Of a DNA stretch of 42,390 bases, positions 8,268-17,235 are shown piece by piece. How positions within the stretch are numbered: the stretch's first letter is position 1; each line of letters opens with the position of its first letter. The stretch covers positions 1 to 42,390 of the forward strand of contig JADLIA010000052.1 of NCBI GenBank assembly GCA_020848515.1. The letters run 5' to 3'. The stretch is from Rubrivivax sp. Lineage in GTDB: Bacteria; Pseudomonadota; Gammaproteobacteria; Burkholderiales; Burkholderiaceae_C. Under the pieces are notes generated by a model. That model was not told the origin of the DNA and did not search any database. It saw only the letters and a program-made list of their open reading frames with translations. A program made the position numbers and the translations under genes.

Positions 8268-9009
8268 GCTGCCGATTTTGTACCAGGACGCGCAGCTGGT
8301 CGCGGTCGACAAGCCCGCCGGCCTGCTGGTGCACCGCACCGGCCTGGACGCCGGTGAAACCCGCTTTGCCGTGCAATGGCTGCGCCAGCAGATCGGCCGG
8401 CCGGTGTGGCCGGTGCACCGGCTGGACAAGGGCACCAGCGGGGTGCTGCTGTTCGCGCTCGACGCCAGCTGCGCCGCCACCCTGGCGCAGGACTGGGCCG
8501 GCGGTGGCGTGCGCAAAACCTATGTGGCCATGGTGCGCGGCTGGCCGTCCGAGGCGGGCCTGATCGACCACCCGCTGGCGCGCCTGCCGGACGACGCCCG
8601 CGGCGCGCGCGGCCTGGAACGGCAGCCGGCCCTGACCCGTTTTCGCACCCTGGCGCGGCTGGCGCTGCCGCTGCCCGACCGTGGCTTTGCCCAGACGCGC
8701 TGCGCCCGCATCGAGCTGCAGCCCGACACCGGCCGCCGCCACCAGCTGCGCCGCCACTGCAAGCACATGGCGCACCCCATCATCGGCGACGCCACGCATG
8801 GCAAGGGTGCGCTGAACCGGGCGGTCGCGGCACTGCTGGGCTCGCAGCGTCTGTGGCTGCACGCGCAGTCGCTGGTGCTGCGCCATCCGGTCAGCGGCGC
8901 GCCGCTGCACATCGAAGCGGCGCCCGGCCCCGAATGGGCGCTGTGGGCACCCTGGACGCCGACATGGTGTGATGCGCCGCGTCATGCGGCATCGCGTTCG
9001 GACATATGA
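8266..9009 (+). CDS. truC: tRNA pseudouridine(65) synthase-like RluA-family enzyme
   Basis: 247 residues opening MLPILYQDAQLVAVDKPAGLLVHR, which closely follows E. coli TruC. The catalytic motif HRLDKGTSGVLLF holds the active-site Asp, and GRRHQLRRHCKHMAHPIIGD is the conserved C-terminal RluA segment. The predicted role is isomerisation of U65 in tRNA. The start ATG at 8266 is preceded by AGGA and GACAAT (8251-8256), both inside yaaA; the ORF-track TTG start would add residues with no counterpart in TruC. The stop codon TGA (9007-9009) forms the first bases of palindromic repeat B copy 2. Confidence 0.88.
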   Translation: MLPILYQDAQLVAVDKPAGLLVHRTGLDAGETRFAVQWLRQQIGRPVWPVHRLDKGTSGVLLFALDASCAATLAQDWAGGGVRKTYVAMVRGWPSEAGLIDHPLARLPDDARGARGLERQPALTRFRTLARLALPLPDRGFAQTRCARIELQPDTGRRHQLRRHCKHMAHPIIGDATHGKGALNRAVAALLGSQRLWLHAQSLVLRHPVSGAPLHIEAAPGPEWALWAPWTPTWCDAPRHAASRSDI

Positions 9010-9072
9010 CCCATGACCGATGGGTCATCGAGGCGCAGCAAGGTGATCCGTCATTGGCCATGGGTCATGTTG
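9007..9072. repeat. Palindromic repeat B, copy 2
   Basis: TGACCCAT-5 nt-ATGGGTCA (9007-9027), followed by a ~30-nt flank and CCATGGGTCATG (9058-9069). The flank resembles that of copy 3 at 41687-41740. Lies between the convergent truC and TRAP permease genes and includes the truC stop. Confidence 0.65.
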
Positions 9073-9086
9073 GAAGCGAGTTCGTA

Positions 9087-11660
9087 TCAGGCGGGCGCGG
9101 TGCGCCGCATGCGCCGGCCCTGCAGGCCCCAGACCAGGGCCATCAGCAGCATGCCCGGCAGCAGGAACCAGTTCTTGCTCGGGCGGTCGGTCGGCACCTG
9201 CACGTGGTCGATGTCCCAGCCCTGTTCGAAGCCCGACTTGCGCGCCTGCGAGCCGAAGCGCACCGCCCCCACCTGCACCGCGTCGCCCAGCGTCATCAGC
9301 GTCAGGCCGGCGTCGGCCAGGCGCGCGCGGCCGTCCGGACCTTGCGCGCCCAGTTGCACCGCCACGGTCTTCTCGACCTCCTCGCCTTCCAGCGTGGTGC
9401 CCTTGATGACCAGCACCAGCGTGCCTTGGTCGGGCAGCGCGCGCGCCACCTCCAGCACCTGGGCCGCCGGGACACGGGTGTGTTCCGGCGCCAGCCGGTC
9501 CATGAAGAAACCCGGCCGGAACAGCATCACCACGGCCAGCGCCAGCAGCGCGAATTCCCACCAGGTCAGGCGGATGCGCAGCCAGTTCATGGTGAGCGCG
9601 GCAAAGCCCAGCATGGCCAGCGTGCAGGCCGACACCACCAGCACCAGCTCGCCCCAGCCATGCACGTCGAGCAGCAGCAGCTGCGGATTGAAGATCCAGA
9701 TGAAGGGCAGGATCACGGTGCGCAGCGCGTACAGCGAGCCCTGGATGCCGGTCTGGATGGCGTCTTCGCCCGAGATGGCCGCCGCCGCGAAAGTGGCCAG
9801 CCCCACCGGCGGCGTGATGTCGCCCATGATGCCGTAGTAGAAGACGAACAGGTGCACCGCGATCAGCGGGATCACCAGCCCCGCCTGGGCGCCCAGCTCG
9901 ACCACCACCGGCGCCATCAGCGTGGCCACCAGCACGTAGTTGGCGGTGGTCGGCACGCCCATGCCCAGCACCAGGCAAACGAAGGCGATGAACAGCAGCA
10001 TGGCGATCACGCTGCCCTGCGAGACGAATTCGACGAACTCGGTCATGCGCAGGCCCAGTCCGGTGAGCGTGATGGCGCCGACGATGATGCCGGCGGTGGC
10101 GGTGGCCACGCCGATGCCGATCATGTTGCGCGCGCCGTCGTGAAAGCCGTGCACCACCGCCTGCCCGCCCTCGCGCCAGGCGCCCGGCGTGCGCACGCCG
10201 CGCAGCAGGCCCAGCAGCGGGCGCTGGGTCAGCATCAGCACGATCAGGGTGGCGCAGGCCCAGAACGCCGACAGCGCGGGTGACATTTCCTCGACCATCA
10301 GGCACCAGATCAGCACGCCGATCGGGATCAGGTAGTGCAGGCCGGCGCGCACCGTGGGCCAGGTTTCCAGCCGCTGCGGGTGGTGCACGTCGATGTCTTC
10401 CGGCAGGTCGGGGCTGACGGCGGCCTGGCGCAGCGCCACCAGGTACAGCGCCAGCAGCGTGCCGCCCACCGCCCAGGGTGCGGCAGCGCCCAGGGCGCTC
10501 TTGAAGAACTGCAGCAGGTGGTACAGCGCCCCCACCACCGCCAGTGCGCCGCTGCTGCCGATCAGCGTGCGCATCAGCCGCGCGCGCCAGGGGCGCGGCG
10601 CGGCGGCGGCGGCCGGCTGGATGCCGAGCTTGAGCGCCTCCAGGTGCACGATGTAGAGCAGCCCCAGGTACGACAGCGAGGCCGGCAGAAAGGCGTGGCG
10701 CACCACGTCGGAGTACGGAATGCCGACGTATTCGACCATCAGGAAGGCCGCCGCCCCCATCACCGGCGGCATGATCTGGCCGTTGACCGAGCTCATGGTT
10801 TCGATGGCGCCGGCCTTGACGCCGCCGTAGCCGGCCTTCTTCATCATGGGGATGGTGAAGATGCCGCCCGACACCACGTTGGACACCGACGAGCCCGAAA
10901 TCATGCCGTTGAGCGCCGACGACACCACCGCCACCTTGGCCGGCCCGCCGCGCAGGTGGCCCAGCGCGGCAAAGCTGACCTGCATCATGTAGTTGCCGCC
11001 GCCGGCGCGGTCCAGCAAGGCGCCGAACAGCACGTAGATGAAGATGGTGCTGGCCGACACGCCCAGCGCGATGCCGTACACGCCCTCGGTGGTCAGCCAC
11101 ATGTGCGACAGCAGGCGCGACAGCGACGCACCCTTGTGCGCCAGCACCTCAGGCATCCAGGGGCCGGCCACGCAGTAGGCCAGAAACAGCGCCGCCAGCG
11201 CTGCCATCGGCCAGCCGACCGCGCGCCGCGTGGCCTCCAGCAGCAGCAGCAGGCCGGCGCTGGCGGTGACGATGTCCATGACGCTGGGCTGGCCGGGCCG
11301 CGTGGCCAGCTCGCGGTAGAACAGCATCAGGTAGGCACCGGCAAAGGCGCCGGCGATGGCCAGCCCCCAATCGACCAGCGGCACATGGCGGCGCGGCGAG
11401 GAGCGGAACGCCGGCCAAGCCAGAAACGCCAGCGCCAGCGAAAACGCCAGATGGATGGCGCGCGCCTCGGTGTCGTTCAGGATGCCCCAGCCGAGGACAA
11501 AGGGCAGCGGCGAGGCGTACCAGAACTGGAACACCGCCCAGGCCAGCGCCAGCCCGAACATCAGCCGCGCCGTCAAGCCACTGGGCTTGCGCCCGCCGGT
11601 GTCGGTTTCGGCCACCAGCTGCTGCAGCGCCTCGGGTGCTTTTTCGATGTCGGTGGCCAT
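9087..11660 (-). CDS. TRAP transporter fused permease, DctQM-type (4TM/12TM), TAXI class
   Basis: An 857-residue polytopic inner-membrane protein. The first ~180 residues form a four-helix DctQ-like section, and the rest is a DctM-like large subunit with the signatures GGGNYMMQVSFAALGHLRGGPAKVAV-type loop, NGMISGSSVSNVVSGG and NGQIMPPVMGAAAF. A soluble C-terminal stretch (QVLEVARALPDQGTLVLVI...) precedes a final helix. Such fused permeases work with TAXI binding proteins, driven by an ion gradient, and the binding protein is encoded just upstream (11827-12807). Substrate unknown; the neighbouring ketone-body and aminotransferase genes suggest an organic or amino acid. A terminator and a repeat copy separate it from the binding-protein gene, so it may be partly uncoupled. 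Confidence 0.92.
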   Translation of the reverse strand: MATDIEKAPEALQQLVAETDTGGRKPSGLTARLMFGLALAWAVFQFWYASPLPFVLGWGILNDTEARAIHLAFSLALAFLAWPAFRSSPRRHVPLVDWGLAIAGAFAGAYLMLFYRELATRPGQPSVMDIVTASAGLLLLLEATRRAVGWPMAALAALFLAYCVAGPWMPEVLAHKGASLSRLLSHMWLTTEGVYGIALGVSASTIFIYVLFGALLDRAGGGNYMMQVSFAALGHLRGGPAKVAVVSSALNGMISGSSVSNVVSGGIFTIPMMKKAGYGGVKAGAIETMSSVNGQIMPPVMGAAAFLMVEYVGIPYSDVVRHAFLPASLSYLGLLYIVHLEALKLGIQPAAAAAPRPWRARLMRTLIGSSGALAVVGALYHLLQFFKSALGAAAPWAVGGTLLALYLVALRQAAVSPDLPEDIDVHHPQRLETWPTVRAGLHYLIPIGVLIWCLMVEEMSPALSAFWACATLIVLMLTQRPLLGLLRGVRTPGAWREGGQAVVHGFHDGARNMIGIGVATATAGIIVGAITLTGLGLRMTEFVEFVSQGSVIAMLLFIAFVCLVLGMGVPTTANYVLVATLMAPVVVELGAQAGLVIPLIAVHLFVFYYGIMGDITPPVGLATFAAAAISGEDAIQTGIQGSLYALRTVILPFIWIFNPQLLLLDVHGWGELVLVVSACTLAMLGFAALTMNWLRIRLTWWEFALLALAVVMLFRPGFFMDRLAPEHTRVPAAQVLEVARALPDQGTLVLVIKGTTLEGEEVEKTVAVQLGAQGPDGRARLADAGLTLMTLGDAVQVGAVRFGSQARKSGFEQGWDIDHVQVPTDRPSKNWFLLPGMLLMALVWGLQGRRMRRTAPA

Positions 11661-11677
11661 GGCGTGTCTGTCGGTTG

Positions 11678-11726
11678 ACTATGTTATTGATAGCTGCCGG
11701 CGCTTGATCGGCAGGCGCTGGAGCCA
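11678..11726 (+). repeat. Dispersed repeat A, copy 5
   Basis: ATTGATAGCTGCCGGCGCTT followed by ATCGGCAGGCGCTGGAGCC. A full-length copy just upstream of the TRAP permease start. Confidence 0.8.
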
Positions 11727-11753
11727 CTACATGCCATGAACGGCCGGGCCATC

Positions 11754-11779
11754 AAAAAGGGCGAAGTCGCCTTCGCCCT
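11754..11779 (-). terminator. Rho-independent terminator after the TAXI binding-protein gene
   Basis: Perfect 9-bp stem AGGGCGAAG/CTTCGCCCT with a 4-nt loop (11758-11779). On the minus strand it is followed by TTTTT (11758-11754). It lies about 50 nt after the stop of the binding-protein gene, so expression of the permease may depend on read-through or a second promoter. Confidence 0.8.
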
Positions 11780-11826
11780 GATCGCCGTGCATGTGCGTGC
11801 GGGGCACGGCCCGGCCGCGCCATGGC

Positions 11827-12807
11827 TTACTTGATCCAGCCCTTTTCCTTGTAGTAGCGCGCGGCGCCGTCGTGCAGCGGGGCGCTCAGGCCGTTCCTGA
11901 CCATGTCCTCGGGCTTGAGGTGGGCCAGCGCCGGGTGCAGCTTCTTGAACTCGTCGAAATTGTCGAACACCGCCTTGGTGACGGCGTAGATGGTGTCGGC
12001 CGGCGTCTTGCTGGAGGCCACCACCGTAGCCAGCACGCCGTAGGTGGGCGTGGCCTGCGGGTTGTTGGGGTACAGCCCGGCCGGGATGCTGACCTTGGCG
12101 TAGTACGGCTTGTCGGCCACCAGCTTGTCCACCACCGGGCCGGTCAGCGGCACCAGCTTGGCACCGCAGCTGGTGGTCGGGTCCTGGATGTTGGCGCTGG
12201 GGTGGCCGACGCCATAGAAGAAGCCGTCGATCTTGCCGTCGCACACGGCCGGGCCGTGCTCGTCGGCCTTCAGCTCGGAGGCCAGCGAGAAGTCCGACAG
12301 CTTCCAGCCCATGGCGGCGAGCAGCTCCTCCATCGAGGCGCGCGTGCCCGAGCCGGGGTTGCCGACGTTGAAGCGCTTGCCCTTGAAGTCCTCGAACTTG
12401 GTGATGCCCGCTTCCTTGCGCGCCACCACGGTGAACGGCTCCGGGTGGACGGCGAACACGGCGCGCAGATCGGACACCGCGCCACCGTCCTTGAACTGGC
12501 TCAGGCCCTTGGTGGCGTTGTACTGGACGTCGGACTGGGCAAAGCCCAGGTCCAGCTCGCCGGCCTTGATGGTGTTGACGTTGAACACCGAGCCGCCGGT
12601 GGATTCGACCGAGCAGCGGATGCCGTGCTTGGCGCGGTCCTTGTTGACCAGGCGGCAGATGGCGCCACCGGCGGCGTAGTACACGCCGGTGACCCCGCCG
12701 GTGCCGATGGTGACGAACTTCTGCTGCGCCGACGCCGGCGCCGCCAGCGCGGCGGTGGACAGAGCGGCAGCGGCGGCCAGGGTCTTGAGAACGGGGCGAA
12801 GGCTCAT
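11827..12807 (-). CDS. TAXI-family TRAP transporter solute-binding protein
   Basis: 326 residues with a signal peptide ([28 protein letters not shown], cleavage near residue 27-28). The mature start [20 protein letters not shown] is the TAXI-family signature, followed by [14 protein letters not shown] and [15 protein letters not shown]. It should bind the ligand in the periplasm and deliver it to the fused permease. The ATG at 12807 is chosen over the ORF-track start because AGGAG lies 10 nt upstream and a proper signal peptide follows. TAXI ligands are often glutamate, 2-oxoglutarate or related acids, but the ligand here cannot be read from sequence. Confidence 0.92.
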   Translation of the reverse strand: MSLRPVLKTLAAAAALSTAALAAPASAQQKFVTIGTGGVTGVYYAAGGAICRLVNKDRAKHGIRCSVESTGGSVFNVNTIKAGELDLGFAQSDVQYNATKGLSQFKDGGAVSDLRAVFAVHPEPFTVVARKEAGITKFEDFKGKRFNVGNPGSGTRASMEELLAAMGWKLSDFSLASELKADEHGPAVCDGKIDGFFYGVGHPSANIQDPTTSCGAKLVPLTGPVVDKLVADKPYYAKVSIPAGLYPNNPQATPTYGVLATVVASSKTPADTIYAVTKAVFDNFDEFKKLHPALAHLKPEDMVRNGLSAPLHDGAARYYKEKGWIK

Positions 12808-12841
12808 GCGACAAGGTCTCCTGTGAATGAATGGGGCATGC

Positions 12842-14176
12842 TCAGCCCTGCGCGATCGCCGCATCGACGGCCGCGGCCAGCCGTTCGGCGATCAGCGCCA
12901 GTTCGTCATCGGTGGCGATGAACGGCGGCGCCAGCAGGATGTGGTCACCATAGCGCCCATCGACCGTTCCGCCCATGGGATAAACCAGCAATCCGCGCGC
13001 GAACGCCTCGCTCCTGACGCGCGCGTGCAGGCGCCGCGCGGGATCGAACGGGGTTTTGCCGGCGCGCTCGGCGACCAGCTCGATGCCCCAGAAGTAACCA
13101 CGCCCGCGGACCTCCCCCACATGCGGGTGGTGGGCAAACCTTTCGGCCAGCAGCGCTTGCAGGACCTGCGCGCCGCGCTGCACTTTTTGCAGCAATCCAT
13201 CGCGCTCGATGACCTGCTGCACGGCCAGCGCGGCGGCGCAGGCGACGGCGTGGCCGAGGTAGGTGTGGCCGTGCTGGAAAAACCCGCTGCCGGCCGACAT
13301 GGCGGCCACGATCCGCTGTTGCGCCAGCACCGCGCCGATCGGCTGGTAGCCGCCGCCCAGCCCCTTGGCCACGGTCATCAGGTCGGGCACCACGCCGTCC
13401 TGCTGGCAGGCGTGCAGGGTGCCGGTGCGGCCCATGCCGCACATCACCTCGTCGAGGATCAGCAGCACGCCGTGGCGGTCGCACACCTCGCGCACCGCCT
13501 TGAAGTAGCCCGGCACCGGCACCAGCACGCCGGCGGTGGCGCCGCCCACGGTTTCGGCCACGAAGCCCAGCACCTTGCCGGGGCCGACGCGGCAGATCGC
13601 CTCGTCCAGCTCGCGCGCCAGGCGCTGGCCGTACTGCTCGGGCGTTTCGCCCGGCTGCTGGTCGCGGTAGGGGTAGCAGGGCGACACGTGGGTCACGTCC
13701 ACCAGCAGCGGCGCAAACTGGCGCCGGCGCCATTCGTTGCCGCCCACCGCCAGCGCGCCCAGGGTGTTGCCGTGGTAGCTCTGGCGTCGGGCGATGAAGT
13801 GGCTGCGCTCGGGCTGGCCGATTTCCAGGTAGTACTGGCGCGCCATCTTGAGCGCCGCCTCCACCGCCTCCGAGCCGCCGCTGACGAAGTAGGCGTGGCT
13901 CATGCCCGCCGGCGCGGTGCGCACCAGCTGCTCGGCCAGCTGCTCTGCCACCTCGGTGGTGAAGAAGCTGGTGTGGGCGTAGGCCAGCTGGTCGATCTGC
14001 CGGTGCATGGCGGCCAGCACGTCCGGGTGACCGTGCCCCAGGCAGGACACGGCGGCGCCGCCCGAGGCGTCGAGGTAGCTGCGCCCGGCGGCATCGTGCA
14101 GCCACACGCCCTGGCCGCCCACGGCGACCGGGGGCGTGTGGTGCAGGTGCCGGTGCATCACGTGCGTGGTGCTCAT
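12842..14176 (-). CDS. Class III pyridoxal-phosphate aminotransferase
   Basis: 444 residues of fold-type I, subgroup III aminotransferase. Asp242 in [14 protein letters not shown] contacts the cofactor pyridine nitrogen, and Lys271 in [15 protein letters not shown] is the Schiff-base lysine. [18 protein letters not shown] and [15 protein letters not shown] are the usual phosphate-binding elements. Family members use omega-amino acids, beta-alanine, taurine or other amines with pyruvate or 2-oxoglutarate; the substrate here is undetermined. A GGAG sequence precedes the ATG. Lies between bdhA and the TAXI binding-protein gene with gaps of only 34-37 nt, so all three are probably co-transcribed, and the importer may supply this enzyme. 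Confidence 0.88.
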   Translation of the reverse strand: MSTTHVMHRHLHHTPPVAVGGQGVWLHDAAGRSYLDASGGAAVSCLGHGHPDVLAAMHRQIDQLAYAHTSFFTTEVAEQLAEQLVRTAPAGMSHAYFVSGGSEAVEAALKMARQYYLEIGQPERSHFIARRQSYHGNTLGALAVGGNEWRRRQFAPLLVDVTHVSPCYPYRDQQPGETPEQYGQRLARELDEAICRVGPGKVLGFVAETVGGATAGVLVPVPGYFKAVREVCDRHGVLLILDEVMCGMGRTGTLHACQQDGVVPDLMTVAKGLGGGYQPIGAVLAQQRIVAAMSAGSGFFQHGHTYLGHAVACAAALAVQQVIERDGLLQKVQRGAQVLQALLAERFAHHPHVGEVRGRGYFWGIELVAERAGKTPFDPARRLHARVRSEAFARGLLVYPMGGTVDGRYGDHILLAPPFIATDDELALIAERLAAAVDAAIAQG

Positions 14177-14213
14177 GGCCGTCGGTCTCCAGGGGTTCGG
14201 CGCGCGCCGGCGC

Positions 14214-14987
14214 TCACTGCGCCGTCCAGCCGCCGTCGTTGGCCCAGGCCTGGCCGCGCACGTTGGCCGCCGCCGCCGAGCAGAAGAACACCGCCATGGC
14301 GCCCAGCTGTTCGGGGGTGGTGAACTGCAGCGAGGGCTCCTTCTCGCCCAGCAACTCGCGCGTGGCCTGCTCGGTGCTGATCTTCTCGGCCGCGGCGCGC
14401 GCGTCGATCTGTTTCTGCACCAGCGGCGTCAGCACCCAGCCGGGGCAGATGGCGTTGGCGGTGACGCCGGTGGTGGCCAGCTCCAGCGCGGTGACCTTGG
14501 TCAGGCCGACGATGCCGTGCTTGGCCGCCACGTAGGCCGACTTGTCCTTCGACGCCACCAGGCCGTGCACCGAGGCGATGTTGATGATGCGGCCCCAGTT
14601 GCGCGCCTTCATGTGCGGGATGGCCAGCCGCGTGGTGTGGAACGCCGACGACAGGTTGATGGCGATGATGGCGTCCCAGCGCTCGGTCGGGAAGCCCTCG
14701 ATCGGCGACACATGCTGGATGCCGGCGTTGTTGACCAGGATGTCGACGCCGCCGAACTTCTCGGCCGCGAAGGCCATCATGGCCTCGATCTCGGCCGGCT
14801 TGCTCATGTCGGCGCCGTGGTAGGCGGTCTGCACGCCGCAGGCCTCGATCTGCCGGCGCGGTGCGTCGACGTCACCGAAGCCGTTCATGACGATATGGGC
14901 GCCCTGCCTGGCCAGTTCGATGGCGATGCCCAGGCCGATGCCGCTGGTCGAGCCGGTGACGAGGGCGGTCTTGCCTTTCAGAGACAT
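14214..14987 (-). CDS. bdhA: D-3-hydroxybutyrate dehydrogenase (SDR family)
   Basis: NAD-dependent interconversion of 3-hydroxybutyrate and acetoacetate, used in poly-hydroxybutyrate turnover. The 257-residue length is typical. TGSTSGIGLGIA (residues 11-22) is the cofactor loop; Ser139, Tyr152 and Lys156 form the SDR triad within IASVHGLVASKDKSAYVAAKHG, whose His141 and Lys149 are the substrate-carboxylate contacts typical of this enzyme; NNAGIQHVSPIEGFP is also characteristic. The start at 14987 has AGGAT upstream; the longer ORF-track start lacks homology. Separated from scoB by 181 nt holding two repeats, so it may have its own promoter. Confidence 0.93.
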   Translation of the reverse strand: MSLKGKTALVTGSTSGIGLGIAIELARQGAHIVMNGFGDVDAPRRQIEACGVQTAYHGADMSKPAEIEAMMAFAAEKFGGVDILVNNAGIQHVSPIEGFPTERWDAIIAINLSSAFHTTRLAIPHMKARNWGRIINIASVHGLVASKDKSAYVAAKHGIVGLTKVTALELATTGVTANAICPGWVLTPLVQKQIDARAAAEKISTEQATRELLGEKEPSLQFTTPEQLGAMAVFFCSAAAANVRGQAWANDGGWTAQ

Positions 14988-15020
14988 GAGGTGATCCTTT
15001 CGTAGCTGGAACATGAACAC

Positions 15021-15121
15021 CGGACGCAAAGGACGCGCAACGTGCGCAAACAACGCGAAAGAAACCAGGCGTTCTCTTTCGCGTCCTTCGCGTGATCTTC
15101 GCGCCCTTCGCGTCCGGATGG
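15021..15121. repeat. Palindromic repeat C, copy 1 (CTTCGCG-rich)
   Basis: Nested inverted repeat: outer CGGACGC (15021) pairs with GCGTCCG (15110-15116), and inner ACGCGAAAG (15053-15061) with CTTTCGCGT (15076-15084). The right half aligns with 19849-19896. Lies between scoB and bdhA. Confidence 0.65.
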
Positions 15122-15140
15122 ATTGAAGTGGCTGCCAGCC

Positions 15141-15175
15141 CTTTAGCTGCTTGCGCGAGAAGCTATGGTTATTGG
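15141..15175 (+). repeat. Dispersed repeat A, copy 6 (end of scoB)
   Basis: TTTAGCTGCTTGCGCGAGAA matches the core. The far edge supplies the scoB stop codon (TAA, read on the minus strand from 15171 to 15169). Confidence 0.65.
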
Positions 15176-15810
15176 AGCAGCGGAACGCCGGTCTTGCCTT
15201 GCACTTCGTCGAAGCTGACGTCCGGCGCCAGCTCGACCACCTTCAGGCCGCGATCGGTGACGTCGAACACGCCCAGGTCGGTGATGATGCGGTCGACCAC
15301 GCCGACGCCGGTCAGCGGCAGCGTGCACTGGGGCAGGATCTTCATGTCGGTGCTGCCGTCCTTCTTTTTGGCGACGTGTTCCATCAGCACGATCACGCGC
15401 GCCACGCCGGCCACCAGGTCCATGGCGCCGCCCATGCCCTTGACCATCTTGCCCGGGATCATCCAGTTGGCCAGATCGCCCTTGTCGGTGACCTGCATGG
15501 CGCCCAGGATGGACAGGTTGATCTTGCCGCCGCGGATCATGGCAAAGCTGTCGTGGCTGCCGAAGATCGAGCTGCCCTTGATGGTGGTGACGGTCTGCTT
15601 GCCGGCGTTGATGAGGTCGGCGTCCACCTCGTCGGCCGTGGGGAACGGGCCGATGCCCAGCATGCCGTTTTCGGATTGCAGCCACACCTCCTTGTCGGCG
15701 GGCACGTGGTTGGCCACCAGCGTCGGGATGCCGATGCCGAGGTTGACGTAAAAGCCGTCCTGCAGTTCCTGCGCCGCGCGCGCAGCCATCTGGTCTTGGG
15801 TCCAGGCCAT
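15169..15810 (-). CDS. scoB: 3-oxoacid (acetoacetate:succinyl-CoA) CoA-transferase subunit B
   Basis: Transfers CoA from succinyl-CoA to acetoacetate, as a heteromer with ScoA. 213 residues. [10 protein letters not shown] contains the active-site Glu47 that forms the enzyme-CoA thioester; [15 protein letters not shown] near the N-terminus and [12 protein letters not shown] are conserved SCOT-B segments. AGGAGA lies upstream of the ATG. The 16-nt gap to scoA indicates one transcript. Other class I CoA-transferases (for example 3-oxoadipate) look similar, but the adjacent bdhA supports an acetoacetate role. Confidence 0.92.
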   Translation of the reverse strand: MAWTQDQMAARAAQELQDGFYVNLGIGIPTLVANHVPADKEVWLQSENGMLGIGPFPTADEVDADLINAGKQTVTTIKGSSIFGSHDSFAMIRGGKINLSILGAMQVTDKGDLANWMIPGKMVKGMGGAMDLVAGVARVIVLMEHVAKKKDGSTDMKILPQCTLPLTGVGVVDRIITDLGVFDVTDRGLKVVELAPDVSFDEVQGKTGVPLLQ

Positions 15811-15826
15811 GTCTCGATCTCCTTGA

Positions 15827-16528
15827 TTACTTGTGCTCGCGCAGGGTGAGCTTTTCGATGCGCTTTTCGGGCGTGGGGTTGTGCACGATGCGGTGCACGT
15901 AGATGCCGGGCAGGTGAATGTCGTCCGGCGCCAGTTCGCCGTTGGCGACGATGCGCTCGACCTCGACGATGCACAGCTTTCCCGACATCGCCGCCGCCGG
16001 GTTGAAGTTGCGCGCCGTCAGGTTGAAGCGCAGGTTGCCGCTGCGGTCGGCCACGTCGGCCTTGACCAGGGCCACGTCGGCCACCAGCGAGCGCTCCATG
16101 ACGTAGGTCTGGCCGTCGAACTCGCGCAGCTCCTTGCCCTCGGCCACCAGGGTGCCGACGCCGGTCTTGGTGAAGAAGGCCGGAATGCCGGCGCCGCCGG
16201 CGCGCAGCTTCTCGGCCAGTGTGCCCTGGGGCGTGAATTCCAGCTCCAGCTCACCGGCCAGGAACTGGCGCTCGAACTCCTTGTTCTCGCCCACGTAGGA
16301 GCTGATCATCTTCTTGATCTGGCGCGTCTCCAGCAGCTTGCCCAGGCCGAAGCCGTCCACACCGGCGTTGTTGCTGATCACCGTCAGGTTCTTCACGCCG
16401 CTGTCGCGCAGCGCGTCGATCAGCGCCTCGGGGATGCCGCACAGGCCGAAACCGCCCACGGCCAGTTGCTGGCCGTCGTGCACCACGCCCTTGAGCGCGT
16501 CGGCGGCCGATGGATAAATCTTGTTCAC
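15827..16528 (-). CDS. scoA: 3-oxoacid (acetoacetate:succinyl-CoA) CoA-transferase subunit A
   Basis: 233-residue partner of Sco[21 protein letters not shown] is the glycine-rich CoA-binding segment of [26 protein letters not shown] and [15 protein letters not shown] are conserved. The start is GTG at 16528 (ORF track shows M) with GGAGAGA upstream. First gene of the leftward cluster. Its promoter region carries a perfect dyad centred near 16598, about 70 bp before the start codon, a suitable place for activation by the divergently encoded PAS-LuxR regulator. Confidence 0.92.
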   Translation of the reverse strand: MNKIYPSAADALKGVVHDGQQLAVGGFGLCGIPEALIDALRDSGVKNLTVISNNAGVDGFGLGKLLETRQIKKMISSYVGENKEFERQFLAGELELEFTPQGTLAEKLRAGGAGIPAFFTKTGVGTLVAEGKELREFDGQTYVMERSLVADVALVKADVADRSGNLRFNLTARNFNPAAAMSGKLCIVEVERIVANGELAPDDIHLPGIYVHRIVHNPTPEKRIEKLTLREHK

Positions 16529-16585
16529 GGTCTCTCTCCAGTTGCAAATATCAAACGAACAGCAGGCTCAGGCTCGGCGTGAACG

Positions 16586-16611
16586 ATACTACGTAAACGA
16601 CTACGTAGTAT
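16586..16611. promoter_or_regulatory. Perfect operator dyad ATACTACGTA-N6-TACGTAGTAT
   Basis: Two 10-bp arms are exact reverse complements across a 6-bp spacer. The dyad lies between scoA (-) and the PAS-LuxR gene (+). Its right arm contains TAGTAT (16606-16611), a -10-like hexamer 6 nt before the regulator's ATG, so occupancy should block the regulator's own transcription. TACGTA half-sites are typical of FixJ/NarL-type HTH proteins. Confidence 0.8.
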
Positions 16612-16617
16612 TTCGTA

Positions 16618-17214
16618 ATGGCGATCCCTGTCCCTGCGGCCGGCGACCCGGCGCTGGCGCCACCGGACTACCGGCTGGCCTTTCAACTGGCGCCGGTCGG
16701 CCTGATTCTCTCGCGCCAGCGCCACATCGTCGATTGCAACGACCGCGTGTGCGACATCTTCGGCGCCGAGCCGGCGCAACTGATCGGCCAGAGCTTTCGC
16801 ATTCTGTATCCCAGCGCCGACGAATACGAGCGCTTTGGCGCGCGCATCGCGCCGATCCTGAACCGCGACGGCCTGTACGCCGACAACCGCGTGATGCAGC
16901 GGGTGGGCGGCCCGCAGGCCGGCGAGGCCTTCTGGTGCCACGTCACCGGCCGCGCCATCGACCGCCGCGCGCCGCACGCCGCCGGCATCTGGAGCTTCGA
17001 GGACCTGAGCGCCCAGCGACCGATGGGCGCCGTGCTGACCGCGCGCGAGCGCGAAGTCGCCGCCCAGCTCACGCGCGGCCTGACCAGCAAGGAGATCGGC
17101 CGCGCCCTGGGCCTGAGCCACCGCACCGTCGAAGTGCACCGCGCCAAGCTGATGCGCAAGTACCGCGCCGGCACCACGGCCGAGCTGGTGCAAAAGCTCA
17201 TGGGCGGGCTGTGA
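16618..17214 (+). CDS. PAS domain-LuxR/FixJ-type transcriptional regulator
   Basis: 198 residues: a PAS-like sensor (about 18-125, FQLAPVGLILSRQRHIVDCN...) followed by a LuxR-type HTH (about 133-195, LTAREREVAAQLTRGLTSKEIGRALGLSHRTVEVHRAKLM). No receiver phospho-Asp domain is present, so the signal is probably sensed by PAS directly. Divergent from scoA with a perfect dyad in the 89-bp gap; it likely controls the scoAB-bdhA cluster and itself. No Shine-Dalgarno: TAGTAT-6 nt-ATG suggests a leaderless message whose promoter overlaps the operator. Confidence 0.88.
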   Translation: MAIPVPAAGDPALAPPDYRLAFQLAPVGLILSRQRHIVDCNDRVCDIFGAEPAQLIGQSFRILYPSADEYERFGARIAPILNRDGLYADNRVMQRVGGPQAGEAFWCHVTGRAIDRRAPHAAGIWSFEDLSAQRPMGAVLTAREREVAAQLTRGLTSKEIGRALGLSHRTVEVHRAKLMRKYRAGTTAELVQKLMGGL

Positions 17215-17235
17215 GCCGAATCGCCGCGCCTTGAC

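Noticed and set aside
9006-11678. Long + strand ORFs (425 and 447 residues) opposite the TRAP permease
   Set aside because: Low-complexity His/Gln/Arg-rich translations without a ribosome site; shadows of the TRAP permease gene.
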